This document shows positions 42,336 to 58,459 of a stretch of 64,000 nucleotides of DNA, in pieces. Where the stretch lies: contig NZ_CP029617.1 of NCBI RefSeq assembly GCF_003945545.1, forward strand, positions 3,421,001-3,485,000, in the 5' to 3' direction. The notes under the pieces are model-generated. The model saw only the letters and a list, made by a program, of their open reading frames with translations, was not told the origin of the DNA and searched no databases. The position numbers were made by a program, and so were the translations under genes. This DNA comes from Streptomyces sp. WAC 01529. Lineage in GTDB: Bacteria > Actinomycetota > Actinomycetes > Streptomycetales > Streptomycetaceae. The stretch's first letter is position 1; each line of letters starts with the position of its first letter.

Positions 42336-43476
42336 CCGCCGCCAGGCGGGCGAGCGCGAGGTCCGCCGCCGTCCACGCCATGCCCAGCGCGCCGTCGAGC
42401 AGCGCCTGCTCGGCGGCCGGCGAGACGGCGGCCGCCGCGAACTGGGCCTCGTGCGGCCCGCAGGCGCCGCCGCTGATGTCCAGGACGGGGTGGATGGACG
42501 GCACGAGATGCGAGACGTTGCCCATGTCGGTGCAGGCGAACGGCTCGCGCTCGACGGGTTCGGCACGGCCGAGCGTCTGGGCGTTCGCCTTCCACAGGGC
42601 GATCAGCTCCGGGTCGCCGCGAAAGTCCAGGTAGTCCGGTTCGGGGCGCTCCAGGGTGACGTCGCAGCCGGTGGCGAGCGCGCCCGCGCGGAAGCAGTTC
42701 TCGACGCGCTCGCGCAGTTCGCGCAGGTCCTCGGCGGCCAGCGCGCGGATCTCGTACTCGGCCGTGGCGCGGTCCGGTATGGCGTTCGGGGCCGTGCCCG
42801 CGGCGGTGGTGATGCCGTGCACCCGCCACTGGGGCGGGAGTTGCTGGCGCAGCAGGCCGAGGGCGACCTGGGCGACGGTCAGGGCGTCGGCGGCGTTGCG
42901 GCCCTCATACGGGTTGAGGCTGGGGTGGGCGGACTTTCCCTTGTACGTCACCGAGAGCGTGCCGAGCGCGAACGAGCGGAAGTCGGCCAGCTCGAACGGG
43001 CAGGGGTGCACCATCATCGCCGCGTCCACCCCGTCGAAGGCTCCCGCCTCGATCAACAGGGCCTTGCCCGCGCCGCGTTCCTCGGCCGGGGTGCCGAGCA
43101 CCCGCACGGTGAGCCCCAGTTCATCGGCGTACGGGGCCAGGGCGAGGGCCGCTCCGATGCCGGCCGCGGCGATCAGGTTGTGGCCGCAGGCGTGGCCGAG
43201 GCCCGGCAGGGCGTCGTACTCGCAGACGAGGGCGACCGTGACGGGTCCGCTGCCGACGGTGGCGCTCATCGCGGTGTCCAGGCCGTAGGCGGGCATGGTC
43301 ACGTCGAAGCCCTGGGCGGCGAGGAGTTCGGCGCACCAGGCGGCGGCGCGGTGTTCCTCGAACGCGGTCTCGGGGTGCGCGTGGATGCGGGCGCTGAGGG
43401 CGAGCAGGTCGTCTCGGTGTGCCTCGATCTCCTTGCGGAGGGCTGTCTTGAACACCATGGGGGTCGTCTTCTCCAT
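42322..43476 (-). CDS. M20-family amidohydrolase/peptidase
   Basis: 384-aa zinc hydrolase of the AbgB/IAA-amino-acid hydrolase type. Visible metal and catalytic motifs are R-I-H-A-H-P-E-T-A-F-E-E-H near residue 30, L-G-H-A-C-G-H-N near residue 100 and G-T-P-A-E-E-R-G-A-G-K near residue 130. It shares the iron box at 43487-43505 with the NRPS gene, so it is iron-regulated with the cluster. It could cleave the amide bond of the imported siderophore (DHB-amino acid) or trim intermediates; this is inference. ATG 43476 is chosen; TTG 43485 adds three residues. Confidence 0.88.
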   Translation of the reverse strand: MEKTTPMVFKTALRKEIEAHRDDLLALSARIHAHPETAFEEHRAAAWCAELLAAQGFDVTMPAYGLDTAMSATVGSGPVTVALVCEYDALPGLGHACGHNLIAAAGIGAALALAPYADELGLTVRVLGTPAEERGAGKALLIEAGAFDGVDAAMMVHPCPFELADFRSFALGTLSVTYKGKSAHPSLNPYEGRNAADALTVAQVALGLLRQQLPPQWRVHGITTAAGTAPNAIPDRATAEYEIRALAAEDLRELRERVENCFRAGALATGCDVTLERPEPDYLDFRGDPELIALWKANAQTLGRAEPVEREPFACTDMGNVSHLVPSIHPVLDISGGACGPHEAQFAAAAVSPAAEQALLDGALGMAWTAADLALARLAAATSS

Positions 43477-43486
43477 GGCGGCCAAG

Positions 43487-43505
43487 ATAGCTTAGGCTTA
43501 CCTAA
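43487..43505. promoter_or_regulatory. Iron box (DmdR/IdeR type)
   Basis: The site contains the palindrome CTTAGG-ctta-CCTAAG and matches the 19-bp consensus at 16 positions. It lies 11 bp upstream of the M20 gene start and 108 bp upstream of the NRPS start, serving both directions. Confidence 0.85.
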
Positions 43506-43570
43506 GTTAGTACTGGTGGGCCTGCGTGCGGGCCCCCTCCCCAGACCAGCAGGTCCGTTCAGGTCACGTC

Positions 43571-43594
43571 AGGTTCAGGTTCAGGTTCAGGTTC
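43571..43594 (+). repeat. Hexanucleotide tandem repeat in the NRPS leader
   Basis: AGGTTC is repeated four times in perfect tandem directly upstream of the NRPS ribosome site (GGGAG at 43597-43601), with a looser aggtcacgtc unit before it. Slipped-strand changes here would alter the leader length. Confidence 0.8.
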
Positions 43595-43612
43595 ACGGGA
43601 GTCGTCACACAC

Positions 43613-51009
<7,397 letters not shown>

Positions 51010-51013
<4 letters not shown>

Positions 51014-51183
51014 GTGACGCACCCGCCAACCCCTTCGACGCGGAAGGGGAGTTCCTGATCCTCGCCAACGACCGCGGCGAGCACTCGCTGTGGCCGCTGT
51101 TCGCCGAGGTGCCCGACGGCTGGGCGGCCGTTCACGGGCCGTGCCCGCGCCAGTCCGCGCTCGCCTGGGTCTCCGGCCGGTGA
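51010..51183 (+). CDS. MbtH-like protein
   Basis: 57-aa partner that helps adenylation domains fold and work. It shows the family pattern N-P-F-D near residue 7, L-A-N-D-R-G-E-H-S-L-W-P and V-P-D-G-W, followed by C-P-R-Q-S-A-L-A-W-V. It is slightly shorter than usual. ATG 51010 overlaps the NRPS stop (ATGA), and its own stop overlaps the GTG of the MFS gene (GTGA), so the three genes are translationally coupled. Confidence 0.92.
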
Positions 51184-52571
51184 GCGGCGGCCTGCTCGTC
51201 AGACCCCGGATACGCCCCAGGGTCGCCGTCGTCCTCGTCTACACGGCCGCGATGTGCATGAACGGCCTGGACTCCACGATCGTCAACCCGGCCCTCTTCA
51301 CCATCGCGGGCGACTTCGGGCGGCCGGTGTCGGCGGCGAACACGGTCGAGACGGCGTTCCTCGTGGCGCTGGCCCTCGCCCTGCCGGTCGCGGGCTGGCT
51401 CGGTGACCGGCTCGGCACGAAACGGGTCTTCCTCGGCGCGCTGGCCCTCTTCACGGCGGCGTCCGCCGTCTGCGGCCTCGCGCCGGACCTCACCACCCTG
51501 GTGGTGGCGAGGGCGGTGCAGGGCCTGGCGGGCGGGCTGCTCACGCCGGTCGGCATGACACTCCTCTTCCGGGCTTTCCCGCCCGAGGAGCGCGTAAGGC
51601 TCTCGAAGGTGCTGATCGTGCCGACCGCGCTGATGCCCGCGTTGGGCCCGCCGCTCGGCGGCTTCCTCACCGAACACCTCTCCTGGCGCTGGCTGTTCTT
51701 CGTGAATGTGCCGGTCGGCGCGGCGGCCGTGCTGCTCGGCGCGGTGGCGCTGCGCGAGCACGTCGAGGGGACGAAGGGCCCCTTCGACCGCGTCGGCTTC
51801 CTCCTCGCCACCCCGGCGCTCGGTCTCCTCACGTACGCGCTGGGCTTCGGCCCCTCGCAGGGCTGGTCGCGGCCGTCGGTGGCGGTCAGCGCGGTGGTGG
51901 GCGCGGCGCTGCTGGTGGCCACGGTGGTCCACCAACTCCGCGTCCGGGAACCCCTCTTGCGCCTGCGGCTGCTCGCCGACCGCGTGTACGGAGCGGCCTC
52001 GGCGCTCGCCCTGGTCAGCGCGGCGGGCCTGATGGGCGTCCTCTTCGTCTTCCCGCTGCTCTACCAGGCCGCGCTCGGCGCTTCCGCGCTCGACGCGGGC
52101 CTGAGCGTCTTCCCCGAGGCGCTGGGCCTGATGCTGGCGTCCCAGGCGGTGGACCGCCTGCTGCCCCGCCTCGGCCCGCGCCGCCTCGCGGTCCCGGCGC
52201 TGCTTCTCGCCGGGGGCGTCTTCGCCGCTCTTGCCGCGCCCGGGGTGGCGGAGAACGCCTGGGCGGTGCGGGGGCTGATGTTCGCGGTGGGGCTCGTGCT
52301 CGGCACGGCGGTCCTGACGATCCAGATCGCCGGGTTCGAGGGCATCGCCCCCGCGGACATGGGACAGGCGATGGGCCTCTTCCAGATCGTCCGCACGCTG
52401 GGCGGGGCGGTGGGCATCGCCGCCTGTGCGGCGCTGATCGGAGGGCATGGGGTGGGCTTCTCGGACGCGGGTCCCTACCGGGTTGCCGTGCTTGTCACGG
52501 CGGGGTTCGTGGCCGCGGGCGCGGGGCTGGCGGTGCGCCTGCCGAGGGGTCTGGCGGGGGCGCCTGTCTAA
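51180..52571 (+). CDS. MFS transporter, probable siderophore exporter
   Basis: 463-aa DHA2-like transporter. TM1 contains M-N-G-L-D-S-T-I-V-N-P-A-L, motif A is G-W-L-G-D-R-L-G-T-K-R near residue 75, and about 13-14 helices follow. GTG 51180 overlaps the MbtH stop by GTGA, so it is the third gene of the NRPS operon. Position and coupling make export of the finished siderophore its most likely job. Followed by two copies of the dispersed hairpin repeat. Confidence 0.88.
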   Translation: MSGGLLVRPRIRPRVAVVLVYTAAMCMNGLDSTIVNPALFTIAGDFGRPVSAANTVETAFLVALALALPVAGWLGDRLGTKRVFLGALALFTAASAVCGLAPDLTTLVVARAVQGLAGGLLTPVGMTLLFRAFPPEERVRLSKVLIVPTALMPALGPPLGGFLTEHLSWRWLFFVNVPVGAAAVLLGAVALREHVEGTKGPFDRVGFLLATPALGLLTYALGFGPSQGWSRPSVAVSAVVGAALLVATVVHQLRVREPLLRLRLLADRVYGAASALALVSAAGLMGVLFVFPLLYQAALGASALDAGLSVFPEALGLMLASQAVDRLLPRLGPRRLAVPALLLAGGVFAALAAPGVAENAWAVRGLMFAVGLVLGTAVLTIQIAGFEGIAPADMGQAMGLFQIVRTLGGAVGIAACAALIGGHGVGFSDAGPYRVAVLVTAGFVAAGAGLAVRLPRGLAGAPV

Positions 52572-52583
52572 CGGCTCGGCAGC

Positions 52584-52700
52584 TGGTGGTTGCGCAGTTC
52601 CCCGCGCCCCTGGAAATCCCCCCGGCGCCGGGGGGCGGGGCGCCGGATCGTGCGGGAGTCGGGCTCACCGTCGCGCAGTTCCCCGCGCCCCTGACGGGGC
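52584..52700. repeat. Two dispersed Streptomyces hairpin repeats (copies 3 and 4)
   Basis: gcgcagttccccgcgcccct occurs at about 52591-52611 and 52673-52692, the second followed by gacggggc. Between them is a separate GC-rich palindrome (ggcgccggggggcggggcgcc). They fill the gap between convergent MFS and esterase genes and probably end both transcripts. Confidence 0.75.
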
Positions 52701-53933
52701 TCAGCCAGGCAGCAGGGACGCCAGGCCCGTCGCGAGGCCGCCGCGCCAGCACGCGTAGTCGTGGCCTCCGTTGAACTCCTCGTACGTCACCTCATAGCCC
52801 CGCGCCCGCAGCACGTTGCGCAGGCGGCGGTTCTCGGCGAGGAGCATCCACTCCTGGGCGCCCACCTCCAGGTGGAGGCGGACCGGGCGGTGCGGGGTGC
52901 GGGCGTACTCGCGGGTGAGCCACTCCGGGCCCCGCCCGTCGGGGGCGTTCTCGTCCGGCCACCAGAACGAACCCGACTGGCTGAGCGCCGCGCCGAAGCG
53001 GTCCGGGCGGCGGTGGACCGCGTACGCCGCCGTGAGACCGCCCGCGCTCTGGCCCGCGATGACGGTCCGCTCCCGGGGCGCGTCCACGCCGTACGCGTCC
53101 GCCGCCCACGGCAGCAGCACGTCCGCCAGCCAGTCCACGAAGGCGCCGCTGCAACTCAGGTCCTCCATCCGGCGCCCCATCGTGTCGACGAGGAGCGCGG
53201 CCGCCGGCGGCAGCCCCCCATCGGCGTGCAGCGCGTCGAGCGTGGCGCCGATGCCGAGCACCGGGCCCCACATCTCGCCGTCCAGGAGGACGGCCAGAGC
53301 GCGGGGCCGCTCCGGCGGGAGGTGGACGGTGACGTTCCTGCCGTCTACCTCCGCCTCGGTGGACTTCCCCGCCGCCCTCGCGCGTCGGCCCACGTAAGGC
53401 TGGGGCGGCGCGTCGGGCAGGGACATCACGGAGGCCGGGTTGCGGCCGTCGCGGGCGGGCAGCCGCGGGTCGCCGTTGAGCGGGTCGGGGACGGCCTCGG
53501 CGAGGACGCGCAGCCAGGCCTCGCGGTCGGTGCGGAGGGTGTCCTGCCGGGTGCCGTGGGCGACGTAGAACTGGTACGAGGCCCGGTGGTCGGCCCGCAG
53601 GCGGTGGCCGAGCGCCCAGACGTCCGTGCCGGGCAGGCGTTCCATCAGGTGCGGGGTGAGGTCGCCCGCGTGGCGGTCCCTGTCGGTGACGGTGTGCAGC
53701 AGCGCGAGGACGTCCGTGGCGGGGCGTGCGGGGTCGTCCCGCCAGAGGAACGTGACGAGGCGGTGGGCAGGGTCGCCGGACGGGTCGGGCTCGACGAGGG
53801 GCGTGCCCGTCGTCTCCACGCGGTTCCAGAAGTCCCGTTCGGCGCCGGGGACCCGGGCTCGTACGGCGTGAAGGAGCGTCCGCAGCAGCGGGCTTCGCAC
53901 AGGGGTGGCCTCTCTCGGGTTCGGGGGTGTCAT
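52701..53933 (-). CDS. Enterochelin esterase-like hydrolase (Fes family)
   Basis: 410-aa cytoplasmic esterase. The N-terminal Fes domain (about 25-170) precedes an alpha/beta-hydrolase esterase D-type domain (about 190-405) with nucleophile motif G-Q-S-A-G-G near residue 294 and the catalytic His in N-G-G-H-D-Y-A-C-W near the C-terminus. It should hydrolyse the lactone bonds of the imported ferric trilactone to free iron. ATG 53933 overlaps the permease stop as ATGA, so import and hydrolysis genes are coupled. Confidence 0.92.
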   Translation of the reverse strand: MTPPNPREATPVRSPLLRTLLHAVRARVPGAERDFWNRVETTGTPLVEPDPSGDPAHRLVTFLWRDDPARPATDVLALLHTVTDRDRHAGDLTPHLMERLPGTDVWALGHRLRADHRASYQFYVAHGTRQDTLRTDREAWLRVLAEAVPDPLNGDPRLPARDGRNPASVMSLPDAPPQPYVGRRARAAGKSTEAEVDGRNVTVHLPPERPRALAVLLDGEMWGPVLGIGATLDALHADGGLPPAAALLVDTMGRRMEDLSCSGAFVDWLADVLLPWAADAYGVDAPRERTVIAGQSAGGLTAAYAVHRRPDRFGAALSQSGSFWWPDENAPDGRGPEWLTREYARTPHRPVRLHLEVGAQEWMLLAENRRLRNVLRARGYEVTYEEFNGGHDYACWRGGLATGLASLLPG

Positions 53934-56167
53934 ACGCGCGTCGCCGCCGAGCGGCCGAGCAGCACCCACAGCAGGAACGGCCCGCCGAGCACGGTCGTGA
54001 CGACGCCGACCGGCAGCTCCGAGCCGTCGAAGACGATGCGCCCGAGCGTGTCCGCGGCGACCACGAGCACCGCGCCCGTCAGCATCGAGCCGACCAGCGG
54101 CACCCGCAGCGGGCCCGCGAGGCGCGAGGCGATGACGGGCGAGGCGAGGGCGACGAACCCGACGGGCCCGCAGACGCCGACCGCCAGACCGGCGAGGGCG
54201 ACCGCGAGGAGCAGGCAGATCAGGCGGGTGCGCCCGGCGTGGGAGCCGAGGGAGGCGGCGGTGTCGTCGTCGAAGCGGAGTACGCCGAGGTGGCGGGCGA
54301 CGGCGAGGGCGAGCGGGACGAGGACGGCGAGGCCGACGAGGACGGGCACGGCGACGGAGTAGCCGCGGCCGTTGAGGCTGCCGGAGGTCCACACGTACAG
54401 CGAGCTGGCCGAGTTGAGGGAGCGGCGCGAGAGGACGACCTGGGTGACGGCGGAGGCGAGCGCGGACATGGCGAGGCCGACGACGAGCACGCGGTAGCCG
54501 CGCTGCCCGAGCCCTCCGGAGACGACCGTGACGACGACCACCGCGACGAGCGCGCCGATCGGCCCCGCCCACCAGGCGCCGAAGGACCCCGAGGCGCTGA
54601 AGGTGACGGAGACGAGGACCGCGGCGGTGGCGCCGTCGTTGACGCCGAGGAGTTCGGGGGTGGCGAGGCGGTTGCGGGCGAGGGTCTGCGTGAGGCACCC
54701 GGCGAGGCCGAGCGCGGCGCCCGCGGTGAGCCCGGCGACGATGCGGCCGAGGCGGAACTTCTGCACGAGGAGTACGTCGAAGTGGTCGCCGTATCCGAAG
54801 ACGGCCCGGAAGGTGCGGCTGACGCCCATGTCGCTCTGTCCGGCGTACGCGGAGAGGACGACGGCGACGACGAGCAGCGCGGCGAGCAGCAGCGAGGCGA
54901 GGGTCGCGCGGCGGGCGAGGAGGAAGGAGAAGGGGCCGGGGCGCAGGACGTAGGTGTCCGCGGGGGCGGGCTTGGCGGGGGTGCTTTTGGCGGGGGCGCG
55001 CTTGGAGCGGGAGCGCTTGCTGGGGGCGCTTTCGTCCGTCGCCGGGTCCGTCATGCCCATCGTGGCGAGGGACTTGGAGCGGACGATGAGGATCAGTACG
55101 GGGGCGCCGATCAGTGCCACGATGACGGAGACCGGCGCCTCGTAGGGGCGCGCGACCACGCGGGCGGCGACGTCCGAGACGGTCAGGACGCAGGCGCCGA
55201 CGAGGCCCGCGAGGAGCAGCCGGGCGGGCAGTCGCGTGCCCGCGACGGCGCGGGCGAGGAAGCCAGCCAGGAGGCCGAGGAAGGAGATGGGCCCGGCGAG
55301 CGCGACGGCGGCGGCCGTGAGCAGGGTGACGCCGACGGCGACGACCGTACGGATCACGGGCGGCCGGTGGCCGAGGCTGCGGGCGAGGTCGTCGCCGAGG
55401 GCGAGCGCGGAGAGCGGCCGGGCGACCAGCAGCGCCACCAGGAAGCCGGCGGCGAGCACCGGGGCGAGCCGCCCGAGTTCGCCGTACCCCTCGACACCGG
55501 CGAGCGAGCCGAGCACCCAGAAGCGGAACCTGTCGTACGTCTCCGCGGAGTTGACGACGATGACGCTGGTGAGCCCGCCGAAGGTGGCGCCGAGCGCCGA
55601 TCCGGCGAGGACGAGCCGCATGGGAGAGCCGCCGCCCTTGCGTCCGGCGATGAGCAGCACAAGCCCGCTCGCGACCACCGCGCCCACGAACGCGCAGCCC
55701 AGATAGGCGTAACCGGAATCGAACCCGAGGAGCGCGATGCCCGCGACGACGCCCAGCGAGGCACCGGCGTTGACGCCGAGCAGGCCGGTCTCGGCGAGGG
55801 GGTTGCGGGTGACCGCCTGGAGCAGGCACCCGGCGACACCGAGGGCGCCGCCGACGAGCAGCGCGGTGAGGGTGCGGGGGACGCGCAGGTCGCCGACGAC
55901 GAGGGCGAGGCGTGAATCGCCGCGCGCCCCGCGCCGGTTCAGGAGGTAGTCCAGTACTCCGCCGGGGCCGACCTCGCCCGCGCCGACGGAGAGCGAAAGG
56001 GCCACGAGCAGCAGCAGGGCGAGGGTGAATCCGGTGACGGCGAGGCCGACCTTGCGGCGGGCGGCGCGCTCGGGTGCCGGGCCGCGCCCCTCCGTTTCGG
56101 TCAACTCCCGAGCGGATTCGGGCAGTTGGGGTGCTGGGGGTGTGGTGCCCGCGGTCGGCATGCGCAT
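53930..56167 (-). CDS. Fused FecCD-type siderophore permease (two permease domains in one)
   Basis: 745-aa membrane protein with about 18-20 helices. Two FecCD domains are joined, as in FhuB: the first (about 40-370) contains G-A-L-G-V-A-G-C-L-L-Q-A-V-T-R-N-P-L-A, the second (about 415-740) G-A-A-L-G-L-A-G-C-L-T-Q-T-L-A-R-N-R-L-A. A Lys/Ala/Pro-rich cytoplasmic linker (K-R-S-R-S-K-R-A-P-A-K) connects them. The iron box at 56167-56185 touches the start codon and no Shine-Dalgarno is seen, so the mRNA may be leaderless; ATG 56161 is an alternative. Works with the ATPase at 40418 and lipoprotein at 41337. Confidence 0.92.
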   Translation of the reverse strand: MRMPTAGTTPPAPQLPESARELTETEGRGPAPERAARRKVGLAVTGFTLALLLLVALSLSVGAGEVGPGGVLDYLLNRRGARGDSRLALVVGDLRVPRTLTALLVGGALGVAGCLLQAVTRNPLAETGLLGVNAGASLGVVAGIALLGFDSGYAYLGCAFVGAVVASGLVLLIAGRKGGGSPMRLVLAGSALGATFGGLTSVIVVNSAETYDRFRFWVLGSLAGVEGYGELGRLAPVLAAGFLVALLVARPLSALALGDDLARSLGHRPPVIRTVVAVGVTLLTAAAVALAGPISFLGLLAGFLARAVAGTRLPARLLLAGLVGACVLTVSDVAARVVARPYEAPVSVIVALIGAPVLILIVRSKSLATMGMTDPATDESAPSKRSRSKRAPAKSTPAKPAPADTYVLRPGPFSFLLARRATLASLLLAALLVVAVVLSAYAGQSDMGVSRTFRAVFGYGDHFDVLLVQKFRLGRIVAGLTAGAALGLAGCLTQTLARNRLATPELLGVNDGATAAVLVSVTFSASGSFGAWWAGPIGALVAVVVVTVVSGGLGQRGYRVLVVGLAMSALASAVTQVVLSRRSLNSASSLYVWTSGSLNGRGYSVAVPVLVGLAVLVPLALAVARHLGVLRFDDDTAASLGSHAGRTRLICLLLAVALAGLAVGVCGPVGFVALASPVIASRLAGPLRVPLVGSMLTGAVLVVAADTLGRIVFDGSELPVGVVTTVLGGPFLLWVLLGRSAATRV

Positions 56168-56185
56168 AAGGTGAGGCTAGCCTAA
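56167..56185. promoter_or_regulatory. Iron box at the permease start
   Basis: TAAGGTGAGGCTAGCCTAA matches the consensus at 16 of 19. It overlaps the first base of the permease ATG, so it must lie at or downstream of the transcription start for that gene. Confidence 0.85.
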
Positions 56186-56226
56186 CTATGTCGACGGGAT
56201 GGCGACCTCTGGGCAGTAGTTATACG

Positions 56227-56245
56227 TTAGGTTAGGCTTACCTAA
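56227..56245. promoter_or_regulatory. Iron box of the dhbACEB operon
   Basis: TTAGGTTAGGCTTACCTAA matches 18 of 19 positions, the best iron box in the window. It lies 22 bp before the dhbA start and 60 bp from the permease start. Confidence 0.92.
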
Positions 56246-56267
56246 AAAGTAGGGGGAGGTCGCTCAC

Positions 56268-57083
56268 ATGCCTGACCACATACCGAACGAGCCGTACGCC
56301 GAGGGCGAGTTCGCCGGGCGTACGGCTCTGGTGACCGGCGCGGGCCAGGGGATCGGCGCCGCGGTGGCCACCGCGCTCGCGGCGCGGGGCGCGCATGTCG
56401 TCGCCACGGATCGCTCGGCGCGGGGGGTCGAGGAACTGGCCTCGGCGGGGCAGGCGCTCGCCGGGACGGTCACACCTCGCGTCATGGATGTCACCGACCC
56501 CGCCGCCGTCACCTCCGTCATCGACGGCGTCGTACGCGACCACGGCGCCCTCGACCTCCTCGTGAACGTCGCCGGGATCCTCCGTACCGCACCCGTCGCC
56601 GAACTGACCGACGCCGACTGGGCCGACACCTTCGCCGTGAACACCACCGGCGTCTTCCACACCTCGCGCGCCGCCGCCTCCCACATGACGGCGCGCGGCT
56701 CCGGCTGCATCATCACCGTCGCCTCCAACGCGGCCGGGATCCCGCGCACCGGTATGGCCGCGTACGCCGCGTCGAAGGCGGCGGCCACGATGTTCACCAA
56801 GTGCCTCGGCCTTGAAGTCGCCCGCAGCGGGGTGCGCTGCAATGTCGTCGCGCCGGGCTCCACGGATACGGAGATGCAGCGGGCCCTGTGGCCCGAGGGG
56901 CAGGCGGAGGTGCCGCCCAGTGTCGTCGACGGCGACCCGGCGACGTACCGCACCGGCATTCCCCTCGGCCGGATCGCCGCGCCCCAGGACATCGCGGACG
57001 CGGTGCTCTTCCTCGCCTCGGAGCGGGCCCGGCATGTGACCTTGCAGGAGCTTTACGTCGATGGCGGCGCTTCGCTGCGCTGA
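56268..57083 (+). CDS. dhbA: 2,3-dihydro-2,3-dihydroxybenzoate dehydrogenase
   Basis: 271-aa short-chain dehydrogenase (EntA-type) that oxidises 2,3-dihydro-DHB to DHB with NAD+. The SDR features are T-G-A-G-Q-G-I-G near residue 24, N-V-A-G near 100, the catalytic Ser and Y-x3-K (Y-A-A-S-K near 166). GGGGGAGG lies upstream of ATG 56268. First gene of the DHB operon, under the strongest iron box. A hairpin repeat lies between it and dhbC. Confidence 0.93.
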   Translation: MPDHIPNEPYAEGEFAGRTALVTGAGQGIGAAVATALAARGAHVVATDRSARGVEELASAGQALAGTVTPRVMDVTDPAAVTSVIDGVVRDHGALDLLVNVAGILRTAPVAELTDADWADTFAVNTTGVFHTSRAAASHMTARGSGCIITVASNAAGIPRTGMAAYAASKAAATMFTKCLGLEVARSGVRCNVVAPGSTDTEMQRALWPEGQAEVPPSVVDGDPATYRTGIPLGRIAAPQDIADAVLFLASERARHVTLQELYVDGGASLR

Positions 57084-57102
57084 GCTCGGGCGGTGTTCTG
57101 GA

Positions 57103-57142
57103 CCGCCGCTTCGCGGCGGATGGCTCCCCCACCCACCCACCT
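57103..57142. repeat. Hairpin element inside the dhb operon
   Basis: Stem ccgccg-cttcg-cggcgg (57103-57119) followed by ctcccccacccacccacc. It is nearly the reverse complement of the element at 40376-40412. It sits in the 140-bp gap between dhbA and dhbC, so it may partly terminate or process the dhb mRNA. Confidence 0.65.
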
Positions 57143-57223
57143 GTTTGCCCCGAACCATCGCCCCCACGTAGGGGCGCCTCCCCACCGCGGCCCCCACCCG
57201 GGGCCCCAAGAAACGGAGTCCCC

Positions 57224-58459
57224 GTGTCGACGGCACCCGAAGTCGCCACGCACGTCACCACGGCCGAGCAGGCCCACCCCGCCGTAGGAGCGGCCACCGC
57301 CCTCCTCGACGCCTACCGGCCCGGCCGGCGCTTCCTCGCGACGCCGACCCGCACCCTGCTCACCGAAGGCGGCGTGCACGCCCATGTCCCGCACGACGAG
57401 AGACCCTTGCCGCTCCGCGTCGCCGCCACCCTGGCCGACGCCCGCCGCGCCGGGCTCACCAAGCCGTACGTCGTCGGCGCCATCCCCTTCGACCACTCCG
57501 CGCCCGCCGCGCTCGCCGTCCCGGAAGCGGTGCGCACCGCACCGCCGTTGACCGCGGACCCGCTGATCGCGCTGCCCGCCGAGACGCCGGACGCCACCGA
57601 CTTCCGGATCCGGCCGGTACCGGCGCCCGAGGAGTACGGCGCCGGCGTGGCCGCCGCCGTGGAGCGCATGTGGCGCGGCGACTTCAGCAAGGTCGTCCTC
57701 GCCCGCACCCTCGAACTCACCGCGCCCGCCCCGCTGAACATCCCCCTGATGCTCCAGCGCCTGGCCCGCCGCGATCCCTCCGGCTACACCTTCGCGCTGC
57801 CCACGGCCCCCGGCCGCACCCTGATCGGCGCCAGCCCCGAACTGCTCGTCTCGCGCCGCGGCCACCAGGTCGTCGCCAACCCCCTCGCGGGCTCCACGCC
57901 CCGCAGCGACGACCTCGCCGAGGACGTGCGCCGCGCCGCCGCGCTCCTGGAGTCCGCCAAGGACCTCCACGAGCACGCCGTCGTCGTCGACGCCGTGCAC
58001 CAGGCGCTCGCCACCTTCTGCACGGACCTGACCGTCCCGGCCCGCCCCACCCTGATCCGCACGGCGACGATGTGGCACCTGTCCACCACGGTCACCGGCA
58101 CCCTCGCGGCCCCCGCCGGTACCGGCAGTACCGGCGGTACCGGCGCCTCCGCGCTCGAACTGGCCTGCGCCCTGCACCCCACCCCCGCCGTCTGCGGCAC
58201 CCCGACCGCCACGGCCCGCGAGGTCATCCGCGAGACCGAGCCGTTCGACCGCGGCTTCTTCACCGGCATGATCGGCTGGGGCGACGCGAACGGCGACGGC
58301 GAGTGGGTCGTCACGATCCGCTGCGCCGAGGCCGAGGAACGCTCCCTGCGGCTGTACGCGGGCGCGGGTGTCGTCGCCGCGTCGGACCCGGCGGCGGAGA
58401 CCGCGGAGACGGGCGCGAAGTTCCGTACGTTCCTCAACGCGGTGGGGGCGGAGCTGTGA
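57224..58459 (+). CDS. dhbC: Isochorismate synthase
   Basis: 411-aa chorismate-utilising enzyme (EntC/MenF type) converting chorismate to isochorismate, the first step to DHB. Family motifs are F-S-K-V-V-L-A-R near residue 155, P-L-A-G-S-T-P near 226, [10 protein letters not shown] near 323 and the C-terminal [10 protein letters not shown] and Y-A-G-A-G-V-V. A Gly/Thr-rich insertion ([10 protein letters not shown]) near residue 305 is unusual. GTG 57224 with ACGGAG upstream. Stop overlaps dhbE start (GTGA). Confidence 0.93.
   Translation: MSTAPEVATHVTTAEQAHPAVGAATALLDAYRPGRRFLATPTRTLLTEGGVHAHVPHDERPLPLRVAATLADARRAGLTKPYVVGAIPFDHSAPAALAVPEAVRTAPPLTADPLIALPAETPDATDFRIRPVPAPEEYGAGVAAAVERMWRGDFSKVVLARTLELTAPAPLNIPLMLQRLARRDPSGYTFALPTAPGRTLIGASPELLVSRRGHQVVANPLAGSTPRSDDLAEDVRRAAALLESAKDLHEHAVVVDAVHQALATFCTDLTVPARPTLIRTATMWHLSTTVTGTLAAPAGTGSTGGTGASALELACALHPTPAVCGTPTATAREVIRETEPFDRGFFTGMIGWGDANGDGEWVVTIRCAEAEERSLRLYAGAGVVAASDPAAETAETGAKFRTFLNAVGAEL

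Noticed and set aside
53934..55829. Upstream extension of the esterase frame (1042 codons in all)
   Set aside because: Arg/Pro-rich shadow of the permease gene; the esterase starts at ATG 53933, overlapping the permease stop.
56888..57223. Upstream extension of the dhbC frame
   Set aside because: Lies inside dhbA and across the hairpin; the real start is GTG 57224.
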